This document shows positions 6,718-14,663 of a DNA stretch of 35,751 nucleotides, one piece after another; within the stretch, counting starts at the first letter, position 1; each line of letters opens with the position of its first letter. This DNA comes from a virus: positions 1-35,751 of IMG/VR virus record IMGVR_UViG_3300024299_000026. The stretch is one strand, 5' to 3'. Below the pieces are notes generated by a model. The model had not been told where the DNA came from. It saw only the letters and a program-made list of their open reading frames with translations, and did not search any database. The position numbers and the translations under genes were made by a program.

Positions 6718-7659
6718 TTACTTGAACTCTACAGATGACATGATTTCAGTCATGCAAGCAACCAAATTGATTTCATGATCAGCAACGAATGAATTCTTGT
6801 ATTGATAATCAGCAATCAATAATACCAGTTGAGGTATAGATTGTGGTTGTATGTATTCCATCATGTTATCGTATAAGTTACGAAAGATTGCTTGAGGTTC
6901 TGAATCAATATTATTAACGACCCATTGACGCATTGACTTAAAATCTTTAGTTTTAAGATGTTTCATTAGATCTTTAATATTTGAATCAGATAGATTGACC
7001 AGTAATCCTGCATCAATCTTTCCTGTTATAGCATATCTCTGTAGTTCATTTAATACTCTTCTCCAATCAGGAAAATACTTTGTAATAACTTGTGCCACAA
7101 CTTCGGGTACAAATTCTACATTTTCTTCTTTCAAGATTTGAGTTACCCGTTTGAAGAATTGTCCAGCAAGTTCAGGTTTATCTTTATTGGATATACTAAA
7201 TTCATATACAGAACATCTTGAATGTAATGGTGCAATGATTTTATTCTTAAAGTTACAAGTTAAGATAAATCTACAGTTATTAGAGAATTCCTCAATGAAA
7301 CCTCTTAATGCAGGTTGAACAGAATCTGCATTAAGATAATCTGCTTCATCTAGAATTACTACTTTATAACCACCTTGTAAAGAAACAGATGAAGCAAAAG
7401 ATCTGATCTTGTCACGAACAGTATCAATCTTTCGTCCTTCATCTGATCCATTTATCAAAATGTAGTCTAACCCTAATTCGTTACACAATGCTTTTGCTAT
7501 AGTCGTTTTACCAACACCAGCAGAACCAGTAAATAACATATTAGGGATTTCACCTGACTTAACGATCTCTTTAAATACTTTCTTAATAGGTTTTGGTAGA
7601 ATGCAATCTTCTACAGTCCTAGGTCGGTATTTTTCAACATATAAAAACTCATTGCTCAT
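6718..7659 (-). CDS. 44: Clamp-loader ATPase subunit (gp44)
   Basis: AAA+ ATPase of the sliding-clamp loader, 313 aa from the ATG at 7659. A TTG two codons upstream (7665) is an alternative; AGAGG lies about 10 nt before the ATG. Motifs in order: EKYRPRTVEDCILP near the N-terminus, Walker A FTGSAGVGKTT (about 43-53), Walker B VVILDEADYL (about 101-110) and the arginine-finger SRC in LHSRCSVYEF. The C-terminal helical domain forms the loader collar. It works with gp62 directly downstream and gp45 upstream, and its promoter region shares a palindrome with that of gene 43. Confidence 0.97.
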   Translation of the reverse strand: MSNEFLYVEKYRPRTVEDCILPKPIKKVFKEIVKSGEIPNMLFTGSAGVGKTTIAKALCNELGLDYILINGSDEGRKIDTVRDKIRSFASSVSLQGGYKVVILDEADYLNADSVQPALRGFIEEFSNNCRFILTCNFKNKIIAPLHSRCSVYEFSISNKDKPELAGQFFKRVTQILKEENVEFVPEVVAQVITKYFPDWRRVLNELQRYAITGKIDAGLLVNLSDSNIKDLMKHLKTKDFKSMRQWVVNNIDSEPQAIFRNLYDNMMEYIQPQSIPQLVLLIADYQYKNSFVADHEINLVACMTEIMSSVEFK

Positions 7660-7685
7660 TTTCAAATAACCTCTTTCATTATAAA

Positions 7686-7719
7686 TTAATAGTATACATT
7701 ATATTGTATATCAAGTCAA
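7686..7719 (-). promoter_or_regulatory. Promoter region for gene 44 with palindromic spacer
   Basis: Two overlapping readings on the minus strand: TTGACT (7714-7719) with TATACT (7691-7696), or TTGATA (7709-7714) with TATTAA (7686-7691), both with 17-bp spacing. TATACA (7693-7698) and TGTATA (7705-7710) form an inverted repeat that aligns with the one in the gene 43 promoter. Confidence 0.65.
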
Positions 7720-7731
7720 GTGTTTCTTTGT

Positions 7732-7968
7732 TTAGACTAACTCAGTGGCATCTACACGATCTTCTTCTTCTTCAGGTGGACCATCAACACCTTCGGATTC
7801 TACTCTTGCTGCTTCAACGAATGCTGAAAACTTATCATATAATGTGCCAACAGCAGTTAATTCGTTGGGTTTAAATGCACCACGTTCAGTAGTGATATTG
7901 ATAATGGACAACACAGTTTGTAGATCTTGTAATGATAATCCAGCAGGTTGTTGTACTTCTTCTGTCAT
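7732..7968 (-). CDS. Conserved small acidic protein between gp45 and gp44
   Basis: A 78-aa protein starting 1 nt after the gp45 stop. The N-terminal half, LSLQDLQTVLSIINITTERGAFKPNELTA and onward, forms helices of a type often seen at this position in marine T4-like phages. The last 20 residues are strongly acidic (DGPPEEEEDRVDAT). Function is unknown. Position between clamp and clamp loader suggests a replication-linked role. Co-translated with gp45. Confidence 0.8.
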   Translation of the reverse strand: MTEEVQQPAGLSLQDLQTVLSIINITTERGAFKPNELTAVGTLYDKFSAFVEAARVESEGVDGPPEEEEDRVDATELV

Positions 7969-7969
7969 G

Positions 7970-8650
7970 CTATACTCCGTAGGTTGAATTCTTTTCTAAG
8001 GCAACAAAATATTCCATATCAGAATTTAATGTTTTGAACTTAGAAATAAGTTTTGATGATATTGATACTTCATAATCATCTTGAATGAATTTAAAATTAT
8101 TTATATTGAAAATTAGTTTACAAGTAACATCGGATACTTCCATATTCTGTACTTCAATATCAAAGGAGTTTGATGTTACATCTTTGGTGTCAGTAACGAC
8201 AAGTTTAGGGATATCACCTGGTGTACAAGTAAGCACCACATCAGTTACACCTAGAGTAGAACATGCAGTTCGGATATTAGACATATCATCAGCAGTCAAT
8301 ACAAAGGTGACATCAACAGGAGGCATCACAATTTCTTTGGTGGGTGTTGTAAGGATTGATGGACTTGCAAAGAAGTATTTTACTGAACGTCTACCTTCTG
8401 ATACCCGTACAAATTTCATATCAGGATCAAACACTAGATCTGGATCAGAAAACATATGGATAACACTAAGGAATTCATTTAGGTCATAGATACCAAATTG
8501 TGCTTCAATCTCTTGTTCAATCTTAGCAGTTGCCATAATGGTTTTTGCTTCAGACATAGTTTTGATTGTATTGCCTGGATTAAAAACAATGTTCGAATTG
8601 ATAGAACCAAAGTTCTTTAATACTGCTAATGTTTCTTCTGTAAATTTCAT
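7970..8650 (-). CDS. 45: Sliding clamp (gp45)
   Basis: Trimeric DNA sliding clamp that tethers gp43 and also serves as the mobile activator of late transcription with gp55. It is 226 aa from the ATG at 8650 (MKFTEETLAVLKNFGSIN, aligning with the T4 start). A GTG four codons upstream (8662) is a weaker choice. Recognised motifs: NFGSINSNIVF, YDLNEFLSVI, and the C-terminal FVALEKNSTYGV that matches the T4 ending VALEADSTHDF in pattern. Two domains with the clamp fold are expected. A class-2 promoter at 8684-8712 precedes it. Confidence 0.95.
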   Translation of the reverse strand: MKFTEETLAVLKNFGSINSNIVFNPGNTIKTMSEAKTIMATAKIEQEIEAQFGIYDLNEFLSVIHMFSDPDLVFDPDMKFVRVSEGRRSVKYFFASPSILTTPTKEIVMPPVDVTFVLTADDMSNIRTACSTLGVTDVVLTCTPGDIPKLVVTDTKDVTSNSFDIEVQNMEVSDVTCKLIFNINNFKFIQDDYEVSISSKLISKFKTLNSDMEYFVALEKNSTYGV

Positions 8651-8683
8651 TATATTATTCACCTTATTTAATTATAAAAAACT

Positions 8684-8712
8684 ATTATACTACACTTTTA
8701 ACTATTTGTCAA
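8684..8712 (-). promoter_or_regulatory. Sigma-70-type promoter for gene 45 (class 2)
   Basis: Minus-strand TTGACA (8707-8712), 17 bp ending GTGTAG, TATAAT (8684-8689). It overlaps the 3' end of the DUF3310-like gene. The GTAGTATAAT end is shared with the gene 55 promoter and the two plus-strand promoters. Confidence 0.85.
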
Positions 8713-8985
8713 GTCATCATCATCATTAAGATCGTGTTGATGAATTGCCATGATAGTATAATGTAAAGTCTTCATCAGATCATCCCGATTTGACCCATTC
8801 TTCTTTCCGTATCTTTGGGCATACTTCAATATATTACCAACGAAAAACCCCATCCCATGTCCAGAATCAATAATGAATTCTGATGCTTGGAACTTATTCC
8901 TTGAATAATGTTGAGAATATGTAGCATCTATATAGTGCTTAATATCATCAAGGATTTCATCTTCATTATATCTGTAGTTAATCAT
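8698..8985 (-). CDS. DUF3310-like protein
   Basis: A 95-aa protein with a recognisable DUF3310-type core: GHGMGFFVGNILKYAQRYGK followed by a DDLMKTLHYTIMAIH helix. I place the start at the ATG 8985, which overlaps the stop of the upstream 59-aa gene as ATGA and has GGGA just before it; a TTG at 8997 would add four residues. The family is common in phages and its biochemical role is not settled. The C-terminus is Asp-rich (HDLNDDDDL). Last gene of the four-gene coupled operon starting at 10019. Confidence 0.8.
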   Translation of the reverse strand: MINYRYNEDEILDDIKHYIDATYSQHYSRNKFQASEFIIDSGHGMGFFVGNILKYAQRYGKKNGSNRDDLMKTLHYTIMAIHQHDLNDDDDLTNS

Positions 8986-9161
8986 GCAATTTCCCAATCA
9001 GTTCTAAAAATATATTGTTGAAAACTTGGCGTTTTAAGAACTCCACCATCGGACAAACTAACCTTTACTATACCATCCTCCTTAAACCAATGACCAGACC
9101 ACTCAGGCAATTTCACACCATTCCCTTTGTTCATTTCTTCTACTGCTTCACCGTAAGTCAT
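8982..9161 (-). CDS. Tad2-like (DUF2829) anti-Thoeris candidate, 59 aa
   Basis: A 59-aa ORF in an otherwise unexplained gap. It starts MTYGEAVEEMNKGNGVKLPE, then WSGHWF, and ends IFRTDWEIA. This is the layout of the Tad2/DUF2829 family: an M-x-FGEAxExLKxG-x-xVxR-x-xW start and a terminal DWE-[IV] strand, though here compressed, with the middle reduced. Known Tad2 proteins bind and sequester the cyclic ADP-ribose isomer made by the bacterial Thoeris defence system. The assignment is by eye. The ORF is supported by overlap with both neighbours: 14 nt with the 92-aa gene upstream and ATGA with the DUF3310-like gene downstream. Moderately sure of the gene, less of the function. Confidence 0.62.
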   Translation of the reverse strand: MTYGEAVEEMNKGNGVKLPEWSGHWFKEDGIVKVSLSDGGVLKTPSFQQYIFRTDWEIA

Positions 9162-9426
9162 AATTACCCAAGTCCTCTTCCAGTCTTTCTAAAAACGATT
9201 CTTTACCATCATCACCACTAACGAACCAATCGATTCGTTGTGCATAAATTGAAGCAAGTTGTAAATGGTTTAATCCGATTTTTATATTATCTATAACTTC
9301 ATCATCATAACTGTACACGTCACCATATTCATCCTCTACATTATTATCCCGAATCAATTGCTCAACCTGATCAGCAATTTCACTAATTTTATATTGTTCA
9401 TAATCAAAAAAACCACCGCTCATCAT
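9148..9426 (-). CDS. Conserved phage protein of unknown function, 92 aa
   Basis: A small acidic protein with the recognisable start MSGGFFDYEQYKISEIADQV and the C-terminal YAQRIDWFVSGDDGKESFLE, a conserved family seen in many phages, function unknown to me. Two adjacent ATGs (9426, 9423) are possible; the first overlaps the HAD stop by 4 nt. Its own stop overlaps the Tad2-like start by 14 nt. Second gene of the operon HAD - this - Tad2-like - DUF3310-like. Confidence 0.8.
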   Translation of the reverse strand: MMSGGFFDYEQYKISEIADQVEQLIRDNNVEDEYGDVYSYDDEVIDNIKIGLNHLQLASIYAQRIDWFVSGDDGKESFLERLEEDLGNYDLR

Positions 9427-10019
9427 TTATCTCCTATCACTAACTTATAAACATCTTCCCAATTATACACCACTTTAGCACCACCTTTATATTCATAATT
9501 ATGTGAATGAGACATCAATAGAGAATCCAGACCTAACTCTAAACCAACCTCGGCATTCTCTGGTTTATCTTCAATCCAATAGAGATTAGAGTCTTTGTAT
9601 ACGGATAATGCTTCATCTTTATCTGCACCAGTATCAAGGTAAGTAAACTTTTCAATTGCTGTTTCACCAAATAATGCCTTTAGGTTTTGTGTTCTAAGTT
9701 CTTGAGCATTTACGTTAGATGTCATTGATGTGATTACATGAAACACATAACCATGTTCTTCATGGAGTTTCTTAATATACTTAATAGCATCCCATAAAGG
9801 AGGTAGATTTTTCATTCTAGCAGATTCATTAAACATTCGTACTAGAAATTTACCCTCTTTTCTTGGGATATTGTATTGTTCATTTACTTTATAGAGATAT
9901 TCAGAATTCTCAACAACGGTGAAACCATGTTCCGTCATCCATTCTTCAAAGTCACGTTCCCAATCAAGTAAAACACCATCACAGTCTACCAATATTACTT
10001 TATTTTTCATTTCAATCAT
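9423..10019 (-). CDS. HAD-superfamily phosphatase (5'-nucleotidase-like)
   Basis: A 198-aa hydrolase of the haloacid dehalogenase fold. Motif I is VILVDCDGVLLDW (Asp nucleophile and Asp+2 both present), motif II is the T/S stretch FHVITSMTSN, a lysine follows in GADKDEAL, and the acidic motif IV is WIEDKPENAEVG. The closest functional type is probably phage 5'(3')-deoxyribonucleotidase, dephosphorylating nucleoside monophosphates; the substrate is inferred. First gene of a four-gene overlapping operon behind promoter 10061-10089. A second in-frame ATG three codons in (10010) is possible. Confidence 0.85.
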   Translation of the reverse strand: MIEMKNKVILVDCDGVLLDWERDFEEWMTEHGFTVVENSEYLYKVNEQYNIPRKEGKFLVRMFNESARMKNLPPLWDAIKYIKKLHEEHGYVFHVITSMTSNVNAQELRTQNLKALFGETAIEKFTYLDTGADKDEALSVYKDSNLYWIEDKPENAEVGLELGLDSLLMSHSHNYEYKGGAKVVYNWEDVYKLVIGDK

Positions 10020-10060
10020 TGTAATATATATATTTCCTATATTTCCTAAAAGTAAGACTT

Positions 10061-10089
10061 ATTATACCTTAACTAGTCTTAGATGTCAA
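10061..10089 (-). promoter_or_regulatory. Sigma-70-type promoter, class 1 module
   Basis: Minus-strand TTGACA (10084-10089), 17 bp, TATAAT (10061-10066), then AGTCTTACTTTT. Near copy of the module at 4138-4166. Confidence 0.85.
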
Positions 10090-10332
10090 CTATAAATTAT
10101 TCATTCGAAGTAATCCTCTTTTTTTAATCTCTCTTAGTGTGACGCTAAAGATTAATCCAGAGGGTGTTGAATAGAATCTATCATAAATCCTATGTTGTGA
10201 ATATAAAAGTATCAACTCGTCATCAGATTTACTTTTAATATTAGTCACAATATCTTTTGGTGGTGTATCAAATCTACACCATCCATCAAGCAATCTTGTG
10301 AATGTTTTTGGTATTATTCTGAATAGTTTCAT
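10090..10332 (-). CDS. Hypothetical protein, 80 aa
   Basis: An 80-aa basic protein starting MKLFRIIPKTFTRLLDGW and ending EIKKRGLLRMNNL. It contains a DDELILLYSQHRIYDRF helix that resembles short DNA- or protein-binding helices, but I recognise no family. It begins 3 nt after the 56-aa gene upstream and stops directly at the -35 of the HAD promoter. Confidence 0.62.
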   Translation of the reverse strand: MKLFRIIPKTFTRLLDGWCRFDTPPKDIVTNIKSKSDDELILLYSQHRIYDRFYSTPSGLIFSVTLREIKKRGLLRMNNL

Positions 10333-10335
10333 TTA

Positions 10336-10506
10336 TCACGCCTCGGAGATTGCTAAAATATCAACAACAACACCAGTAGCATATTTCCTAAAGCACATCA
10401 AAGATGCTGCTTCAATAGATTCTGCAAAGAATAACTCACTTAGAGTATTATTAGCGTTAGCAAAGAACTGTTCGTATAGATTAAACTTAATTTTATAATT
10501 TTTCAT
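10336..10506 (-). CDS. Small hypothetical protein, 56 aa
   Basis: A short ORF starting MKNYKIKFNLYEQFFANANN and ending GVVVDILAISEA. A central AESIEAASLMCFRKYATG stretch is helical. The pattern strand - helix - strand suggests a small alpha/beta domain. It lies upstream of the 80-aa gene with a 3-nt gap. ATG at 10506 follows a GGAATATAA-like leader. No family recognised. Confidence 0.6.
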   Translation of the reverse strand: MKNYKIKFNLYEQFFANANNTLSELFFAESIEAASLMCFRKYATGVVVDILAISEA

Positions 10507-10541
10507 TTATATTCCAATTAAATATTTTCAAAGTATTACTA

Positions 10542-10570
10542 ATTATAACTCATATATTAACTTTGTTTAG
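10542..10570 (-). promoter_or_regulatory. Weak promoter candidate for 56-aa gene
   Basis: Minus-strand TATAAT at 10542-10547 followed by TAGTAATAC, similar to class-1 modules, but the -35 position (10565-10570) reads CTAAAC, a poor match. Confidence 0.4.
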
Positions 10571-10887
10571 GCAATCACTTGACTAATTAATATACACATA
10601 TCTTCCAGTTCTTCTTCTAGTTCAAGGGCATCTGGATAGATACCGTTGTCCGGTAAAAATAAAATATCACGGAGTTTCTTCTCTTTTAATATGTAAAGTG
10701 GAGAAGTCTCTGTATAGGTCACTGCTAAGGTACTATGGTTGATCTCATAACAAACTTTAGCAATTAGATCATCTTGTCCTGGTATAGCATCATCTTTACG
10801 GAATGCAACTTCAACAAACTCATCTGTCCATATGTAAACAGAGTAAATTCCTTCTTTGGTGTATGATGTAACATCTTTGATGTTCAT
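10567..10887 (-). CDS. Hypothetical protein, 106 aa
   Basis: An acidic 106-aa protein starting MNIKDVTSYTKEGIYSVYIW, with beta-strands in the first 70 residues and a Glu-rich helix (DALELEEELEDMCILI) at the C-terminus. Single gene behind its own promoter at 10920-10948. AGGTTATACA before the ATG gives a usable Shine-Dalgarno. I do not recognise the family. Confidence 0.68.
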   Translation of the reverse strand: MNIKDVTSYTKEGIYSVYIWTDEFVEVAFRKDDAIPGQDDLIAKVCYEINHSTLAVTYTETSPLYILKEKKLRDILFLPDNGIYPDALELEEELEDMCILISQVIA

Positions 10888-10919
10888 TGTATAACCTCTA
10901 TAATTTATTAGTATAAGTT

Positions 10920-10948
10920 AGTATAACTCAATTTGACATCATTGTCAA
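10920..10948 (-). promoter_or_regulatory. Sigma-70-type promoter for 106-aa gene
   Basis: Minus-strand TTGACA (10943-10948), 17 bp, TATACT (10920-10925). Confidence 0.75.
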
Positions 10949-10958
10949 CCTTTATTTT

Positions 10959-11216
10959 TCACCACCCAGTATACTTATATTTATTGTTTTGTTGTTCGAG
11001 TGTAAATCCCCAACTAAGTCTCCTCCTTTTCTTTGCATCCGATTCCTGTATAAATCGTTTCTGTTGTTGTTGATCGTAATGGTTTTGTATTGCTACTCTG
11101 GAATTCAAAGCTCTTCTATTAACCTCTTTTTCGTATCGAATATCATATGTATCAGCATTTGCTGTCGAACATATGATAGTTGCTGCCATTACTGCTACTA
11201 CTACTGAACCTTTCAT
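10959..11216 (-). CDS. Exported basic small protein, 85 aa
   Basis: Residues 1-21 (MKGSVVVAVMAATIICSTANA) are a clear signal peptide apart from a short basic start; cleavage after ANA gives a mature 64-residue protein rich in Arg, Lys and Gln, with DQQQQKRF and KKRRRLSW stretches, probably helical. A cysteine inside the signal is not followed by a lipobox-like context. Single gene with its own class-1 promoter at 11246-11274. Function unknown; periplasmic location expected. Confidence 0.68.
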   Translation of the reverse strand: MKGSVVVAVMAATIICSTANADTYDIRYEKEVNRRALNSRVAIQNHYDQQQQKRFIQESDAKKRRRLSWGFTLEQQNNKYKYTGW

Positions 11217-11245
11217 TTCTTCCTCTATTATTTAAACTATGACTA

Positions 11246-11274
11246 ATTATACCCTGTACTGACTTCTTTGTCAA
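11246..11274 (-). promoter_or_regulatory. Sigma-70-type promoter, class 1
   Basis: Minus-strand TTGACA (11269-11274), 17 bp, TATAAT (11246-11251), followed by TAGTCATAG. It overlaps the region just past the gp46 stop. Confidence 0.85.
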
Positions 11275-11279
11275 CACTT

Positions 11280-12995
11280 TTATTTTATATTTGAAAAGTT
11301 ATGATCCTTAACAAACTCTATCTTTGATCTAAATTTCCCGTCTAACATATCACCCTTATGACTAATAACAAACACATTGGTATCAGTTTCAAGGGTATCT
11401 AAGATTTTCATAAGAGTTTCAACTCCATCATTATCTAAAGAACTATCAAAGGTTTCATCTAATATCAATAGATTAGTTGCGGCAGAATTCTTCATTCGTG
11501 CAATTTGTCTCCATGTAAATAATAAAGCCAAATCTATTCTTGATTTTTCCCCTTCAGAGAATGATGAATAGTTAAAAGCATCCCTATGCCTACTTTTAAT
11601 GGTTTCATTGAACCCTTCATCTAAATGAAACAATACAAAGAAATCCATCACTTGGAGATACTTATTTATAAGACTATTCATTACAGGTAGGTACTGTTTA
11701 ATAACCTTAGTTTTGATACCAGTATCTTTTAACATTTCAGCAGCAACAGAATTATAAACCCGTTCATCTGTAAGTCTACTCTTCTCATTACTATTAACAT
11801 CAAGTTGATTTATTAGTGAAACTAGTTCCGCATTAGATTCAGATAAATCACCACTCTTTTCTGTTATACTATTAATGTCCTTTTCATAAGACTTGATGTT
11901 ATTCAATAGTAAATTAATAGACTTATTATTGCTGTCAATAACACTTTGTTTATTAATAATACTATTAGATTGTGTGGTTAGATCTTTTATCAGTGAATCT
12001 ATTGTAACTTCTTCATCAATGATTTTAGAGATACCTTCATTTAATTGTACTGCTCTGGTTTTTGCTTTATCTAATTTAACATCCTTTAATATACTATCAA
12101 TATCCTGTGAACAAGTAGGACAAGTATCATTCTCACTATAGAACTTTGACTCCTTTACCACTTGTGCTATCTGTGTATTAAACTGACCCATGAAATTGGT
12201 TAGTGATTGTTTCTTCTTAGTGATTTCACTAAGTTCACTTTGAATGTTATGGGCATTCTCTGATATAAAGGTGTGATGAGTTTCATTGTCAGTTCTATAA
12301 GACACTATAGTTTCTAATGTCTTATCAATATCTTTTTTCTTAGAGTTAATTTGATCATCCGAGATTTCAGCAATATCTTTAATATATTTCTTCTGTGAAA
12401 CAATTTTCTCTTTTAATCTATCGGTGTGGTGTGTGGCATTGAATAGATGTTCCTTTATCTTACCATCTTTTTCTTTAAGGATCTGGTTCATTTTAGAGAA
12501 CACTTGTATATCCAGTAAATCCTCAATGACTTCTCTACGGTGGTTTGTAGACAACTTCATAAATGGTATAAATGAAGAAGATCCTAATACCACAATTTGA
12601 TGGAATGATTTATGATTCAATTTCAATATATTCTGCTCAAGGTATTTCTGATAATCCTTAGCAGCAGAACTTTGGTTGATCATAACATCGTTTTGCCATA
12701 TCTCAAATATATTAGGCTTTATACCTCTTACAATCTTGAACTCATGTTTTCCTATAGAGAACTCTACAGTGACCACACAATTCTTATTGTTAATTGAATT
12801 GATTAGTTGACCTTTAGTAATAGATCTATGGGCTTTCCCAAACAACGCAAATGATAGAGCATCTAGGATAGTACTCTTACCAGAACCATTCTGTCCTATA
12901 ATAAGAGTAGATGGTGATTTGTTTAATAGTATAGTAGTGCTTTTAGTTCCTGTAGATAAAAAATTACTATAGGTTAGGGTTTTAAATGTGATCAT
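11280..12995 (-). CDS. 46: Recombination nuclease ATPase subunit (gp46, Rad50/SbcC-like)
   Basis: SMC-like ATPase of the gp46/47 complex that resects DNA ends for recombination-dependent replication and helps degrade host DNA. It is 571 aa (T4: 560). Walker A is GQNGSGKST (34-42), a zinc-hook CPTC at C292/C295 sits in the middle of two coiled-coil arms, the ABC signature SFSEGEKSR is at about 478-486, and Walker B ILDET at about 511-515. The start overlaps the gp47 stop as ATGA, so the two subunits are translationally coupled. Confidence 0.97.
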   Translation of the reverse strand: MITFKTLTYSNFLSTGTKSTTILLNKSPSTLIIGQNGSGKSTILDALSFALFGKAHRSITKGQLINSINNKNCVVTVEFSIGKHEFKIVRGIKPNIFEIWQNDVMINQSSAAKDYQKYLEQNILKLNHKSFHQIVVLGSSSFIPFMKLSTNHRREVIEDLLDIQVFSKMNQILKEKDGKIKEHLFNATHHTDRLKEKIVSQKKYIKDIAEISDDQINSKKKDIDKTLETIVSYRTDNETHHTFISENAHNIQSELSEITKKKQSLTNFMGQFNTQIAQVVKESKFYSENDTCPTCSQDIDSILKDVKLDKAKTRAVQLNEGISKIIDEEVTIDSLIKDLTTQSNSIINKQSVIDSNNKSINLLLNNIKSYEKDINSITEKSGDLSESNAELVSLINQLDVNSNEKSRLTDERVYNSVAAEMLKDTGIKTKVIKQYLPVMNSLINKYLQVMDFFVLFHLDEGFNETIKSRHRDAFNYSSFSEGEKSRIDLALLFTWRQIARMKNSAATNLLILDETFDSSLDNDGVETLMKILDTLETDTNVFVISHKGDMLDGKFRSKIEFVKDHNFSNIK

Positions 12996-14053
12996 AAAAT
13001 GTCCATCGACTGTGCTTCAACTAGTAAACTTTGCATCAAGTGTTTAATCCTTGGTTTGTCCAATTCAGTTTCAACTCCATCAACATAAGAATCTAATAAT
13101 TCTGTGGTGTCTTCTACTAGTACACCTTCATCATCAACATTCTCACCCAAGAATTCATCAAAGGATTCTGCAATTTTCAACTCATGTATATCTCGATCTT
13201 GTATTTTATCAATGAACTTATCAAAGAAATAAGGGTCTTTCTTTTTAACTACAAAAACCTTTACAAACTTATCATCAAGTTTCGTAAAATCATAGTCATC
13301 ATAGCACAACTCTTCATCATTGTATACAACTTTCTCAAACATTGTTATAGGGTTTAGAACCTTCTCTATGATATCAGTATCGGTGTCAAGGATATGGAAG
13401 TACTTTGGATCATGTGCATCTGCCCAAGTGAATTCCATTTGTGAACCAAGATAGTGTATATTATCGATAGAAGATTTTGTATGGAAATGTCCTGATATAA
13501 CCTTATCAAATCGTTTAAAGTTTGTTGTATCCATACCATGTGCATTGATAACACCTTTCATCATTTCAAACCCAACAAGTTCAAGATGTCCCGCCAGTAT
13601 AGTTGCTTTACAATTATTAACAAACTCAATAGATTTAGAATAGTTCTCAGAATTAATCCAAGGTAAAGCAGCAACAGAGGTTTTACCATATTTAAGAACC
13701 GTTGGGTTCATGATAATATTTACATTACCAGTATAATATCCAAGCAATTCTTTAAGGGAACAAAGTTCATTAGTATTCTTATAGAACACATCATGGTTTC
13801 CTGGAATAATATCCATATGTAAACCATTAAGTTTCAGTTTATCAAGGAAGTGTTTTCTATTAGCATTGAGTGCTTTAAAGTTGATGTACTTCCTGTGTTC
13901 GTAATAGTCACCAAGATGTAATATCTGTGTAATATTATTTTCCTTTAGGTAAGGAAAAAATACTTCAGAGTAGAACCTTTCTTGATAATTTATAAAAATA
14001 TCCGAAGAGTTCCTGACTCCCGCATGTGTATCGTTTAATATTGCTACTTTCAT
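12992..14053 (-). CDS. 47: Recombination nuclease subunit (gp47, Mre11/SbcD-like)
   Basis: Metallophosphatase-fold nuclease, 353 aa. Metal ligands are visible: D8 and H10 in NDTHAG, D49 in HLGDYYEHR, N86/H87 in PGNHD, then AGHLEL and SGHFHTK. It partners gp46, whose gene overlaps its 3' end by 4 nt, while its own ATG overlaps the gp55 stop by 4 nt. The C-terminal 90 residues are acidic and probably form the gp46-binding cap. Confidence 0.96.
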   Translation of the reverse strand: MKVAILNDTHAGVRNSSDIFINYQERFYSEVFFPYLKENNITQILHLGDYYEHRKYINFKALNANRKHFLDKLKLNGLHMDIIPGNHDVFYKNTNELCSLKELLGYYTGNVNIIMNPTVLKYGKTSVAALPWINSENYSKSIEFVNNCKATILAGHLELVGFEMMKGVINAHGMDTTNFKRFDKVISGHFHTKSSIDNIHYLGSQMEFTWADAHDPKYFHILDTDTDIIEKVLNPITMFEKVVYNDEELCYDDYDFTKLDDKFVKVFVVKKKDPYFFDKFIDKIQDRDIHELKIAESFDEFLGENVDDEGVLVEDTTELLDSYVDGVETELDKPRIKHLMQSLLVEAQSMDIL

Positions 14054-14628
14054 ATATCATCCATAAAGAATTCAAGTGCCTTTGTTTTTACTTCTTTCTC
14101 TTTGATTAGTTCCTTTACTTTTTCATCTTTATCTTTTACAAGAGTGATTCTTTCTTTTAGTTGTTCTACAAAGGAAACTTCAGAGTTCATATCTAATGCT
14201 TCGACTTCAGTTACATAGGAAACAAGGTCATTTATATCAATATTATCAATCCATTTGTATTTAATATCTTGCTGTTTCTTTTCTTTAGCAAGTCTTCTTA
14301 GGAAAGCATAGAAGCATATCTGTGTGAAATAAGAGAATGCGTTAGGTAATCCAGTTCTAGTCGCTGTTTCAATATTATAGTTCATGATAGCACGTAAACA
14401 GTTTTCAACACCGTCCATCACCATTTCATCTCTATAGGTGTATCGAATAAAGTTTGATTTGTGACTTAGACCTTCAGATATTTTTAGGAATGACATAGCA
14501 ATGTAGTCAGTCACTACAGGGATTGGTTGATCATCTTCGGTTGCTTTGTTAACAGACCTCACATAATCAACAACCGCATTACTAAATATTTTATTGTTTA
14601 CGTAGTGTGGTTTATCTTGTGGTTTCAT
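14050..14628 (-). CDS. 55: Late-transcription sigma factor (gp55)
   Basis: Divergent sigma factor that directs host RNA polymerase to TATAAATA late promoters, many of which are seen in this window. It is 192 aa (T4: 185). T4-like landmarks: YVNNKIFSNAVVDY at the start, ISEGLSHKSNFIRYTYRDEM, DGVENCLRAIMNYN, then NAFSYFTQICFYAFLRRLAK, the region 2-like core. The coactivator gp33 is not found in this window. Expressed from a class-2 promoter (14664-14692) and coupled to 47 and 46. Confidence 0.94.
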   Translation of the reverse strand: MKPQDKPHYVNNKIFSNAVVDYVRSVNKATEDDQPIPVVTDYIAMSFLKISEGLSHKSNFIRYTYRDEMVMDGVENCLRAIMNYNIETATRTGLPNAFSYFTQICFYAFLRRLAKEKKQQDIKYKWIDNIDINDLVSYVTEVEALDMNSEVSFVEQLKERITLVKDKDEKVKELIKEKEVKTKALEFFMDDI

Positions 14629-14663
14629 TGAGCATACTCTCCTTTACTTTTAATAATATAATT

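Noticed and set aside
8098-8105. TATAAATA on the minus strand inside gene 45
   Set aside because: It lies inside a coding region far from the next start; similar chance hits occur inside gene 46 (11663-11670) and gene 17 (25651-25658), as expected in A+T-rich DNA.
8085-8489. 134-aa plus-strand ORF opposite gene 45
   Set aside because: Fully covered by the sliding-clamp gene, no ribosome site, low-complexity shadow translation. The same applies to the other plus-strand ORFs over genes 23, 19, 17 and the fibres.
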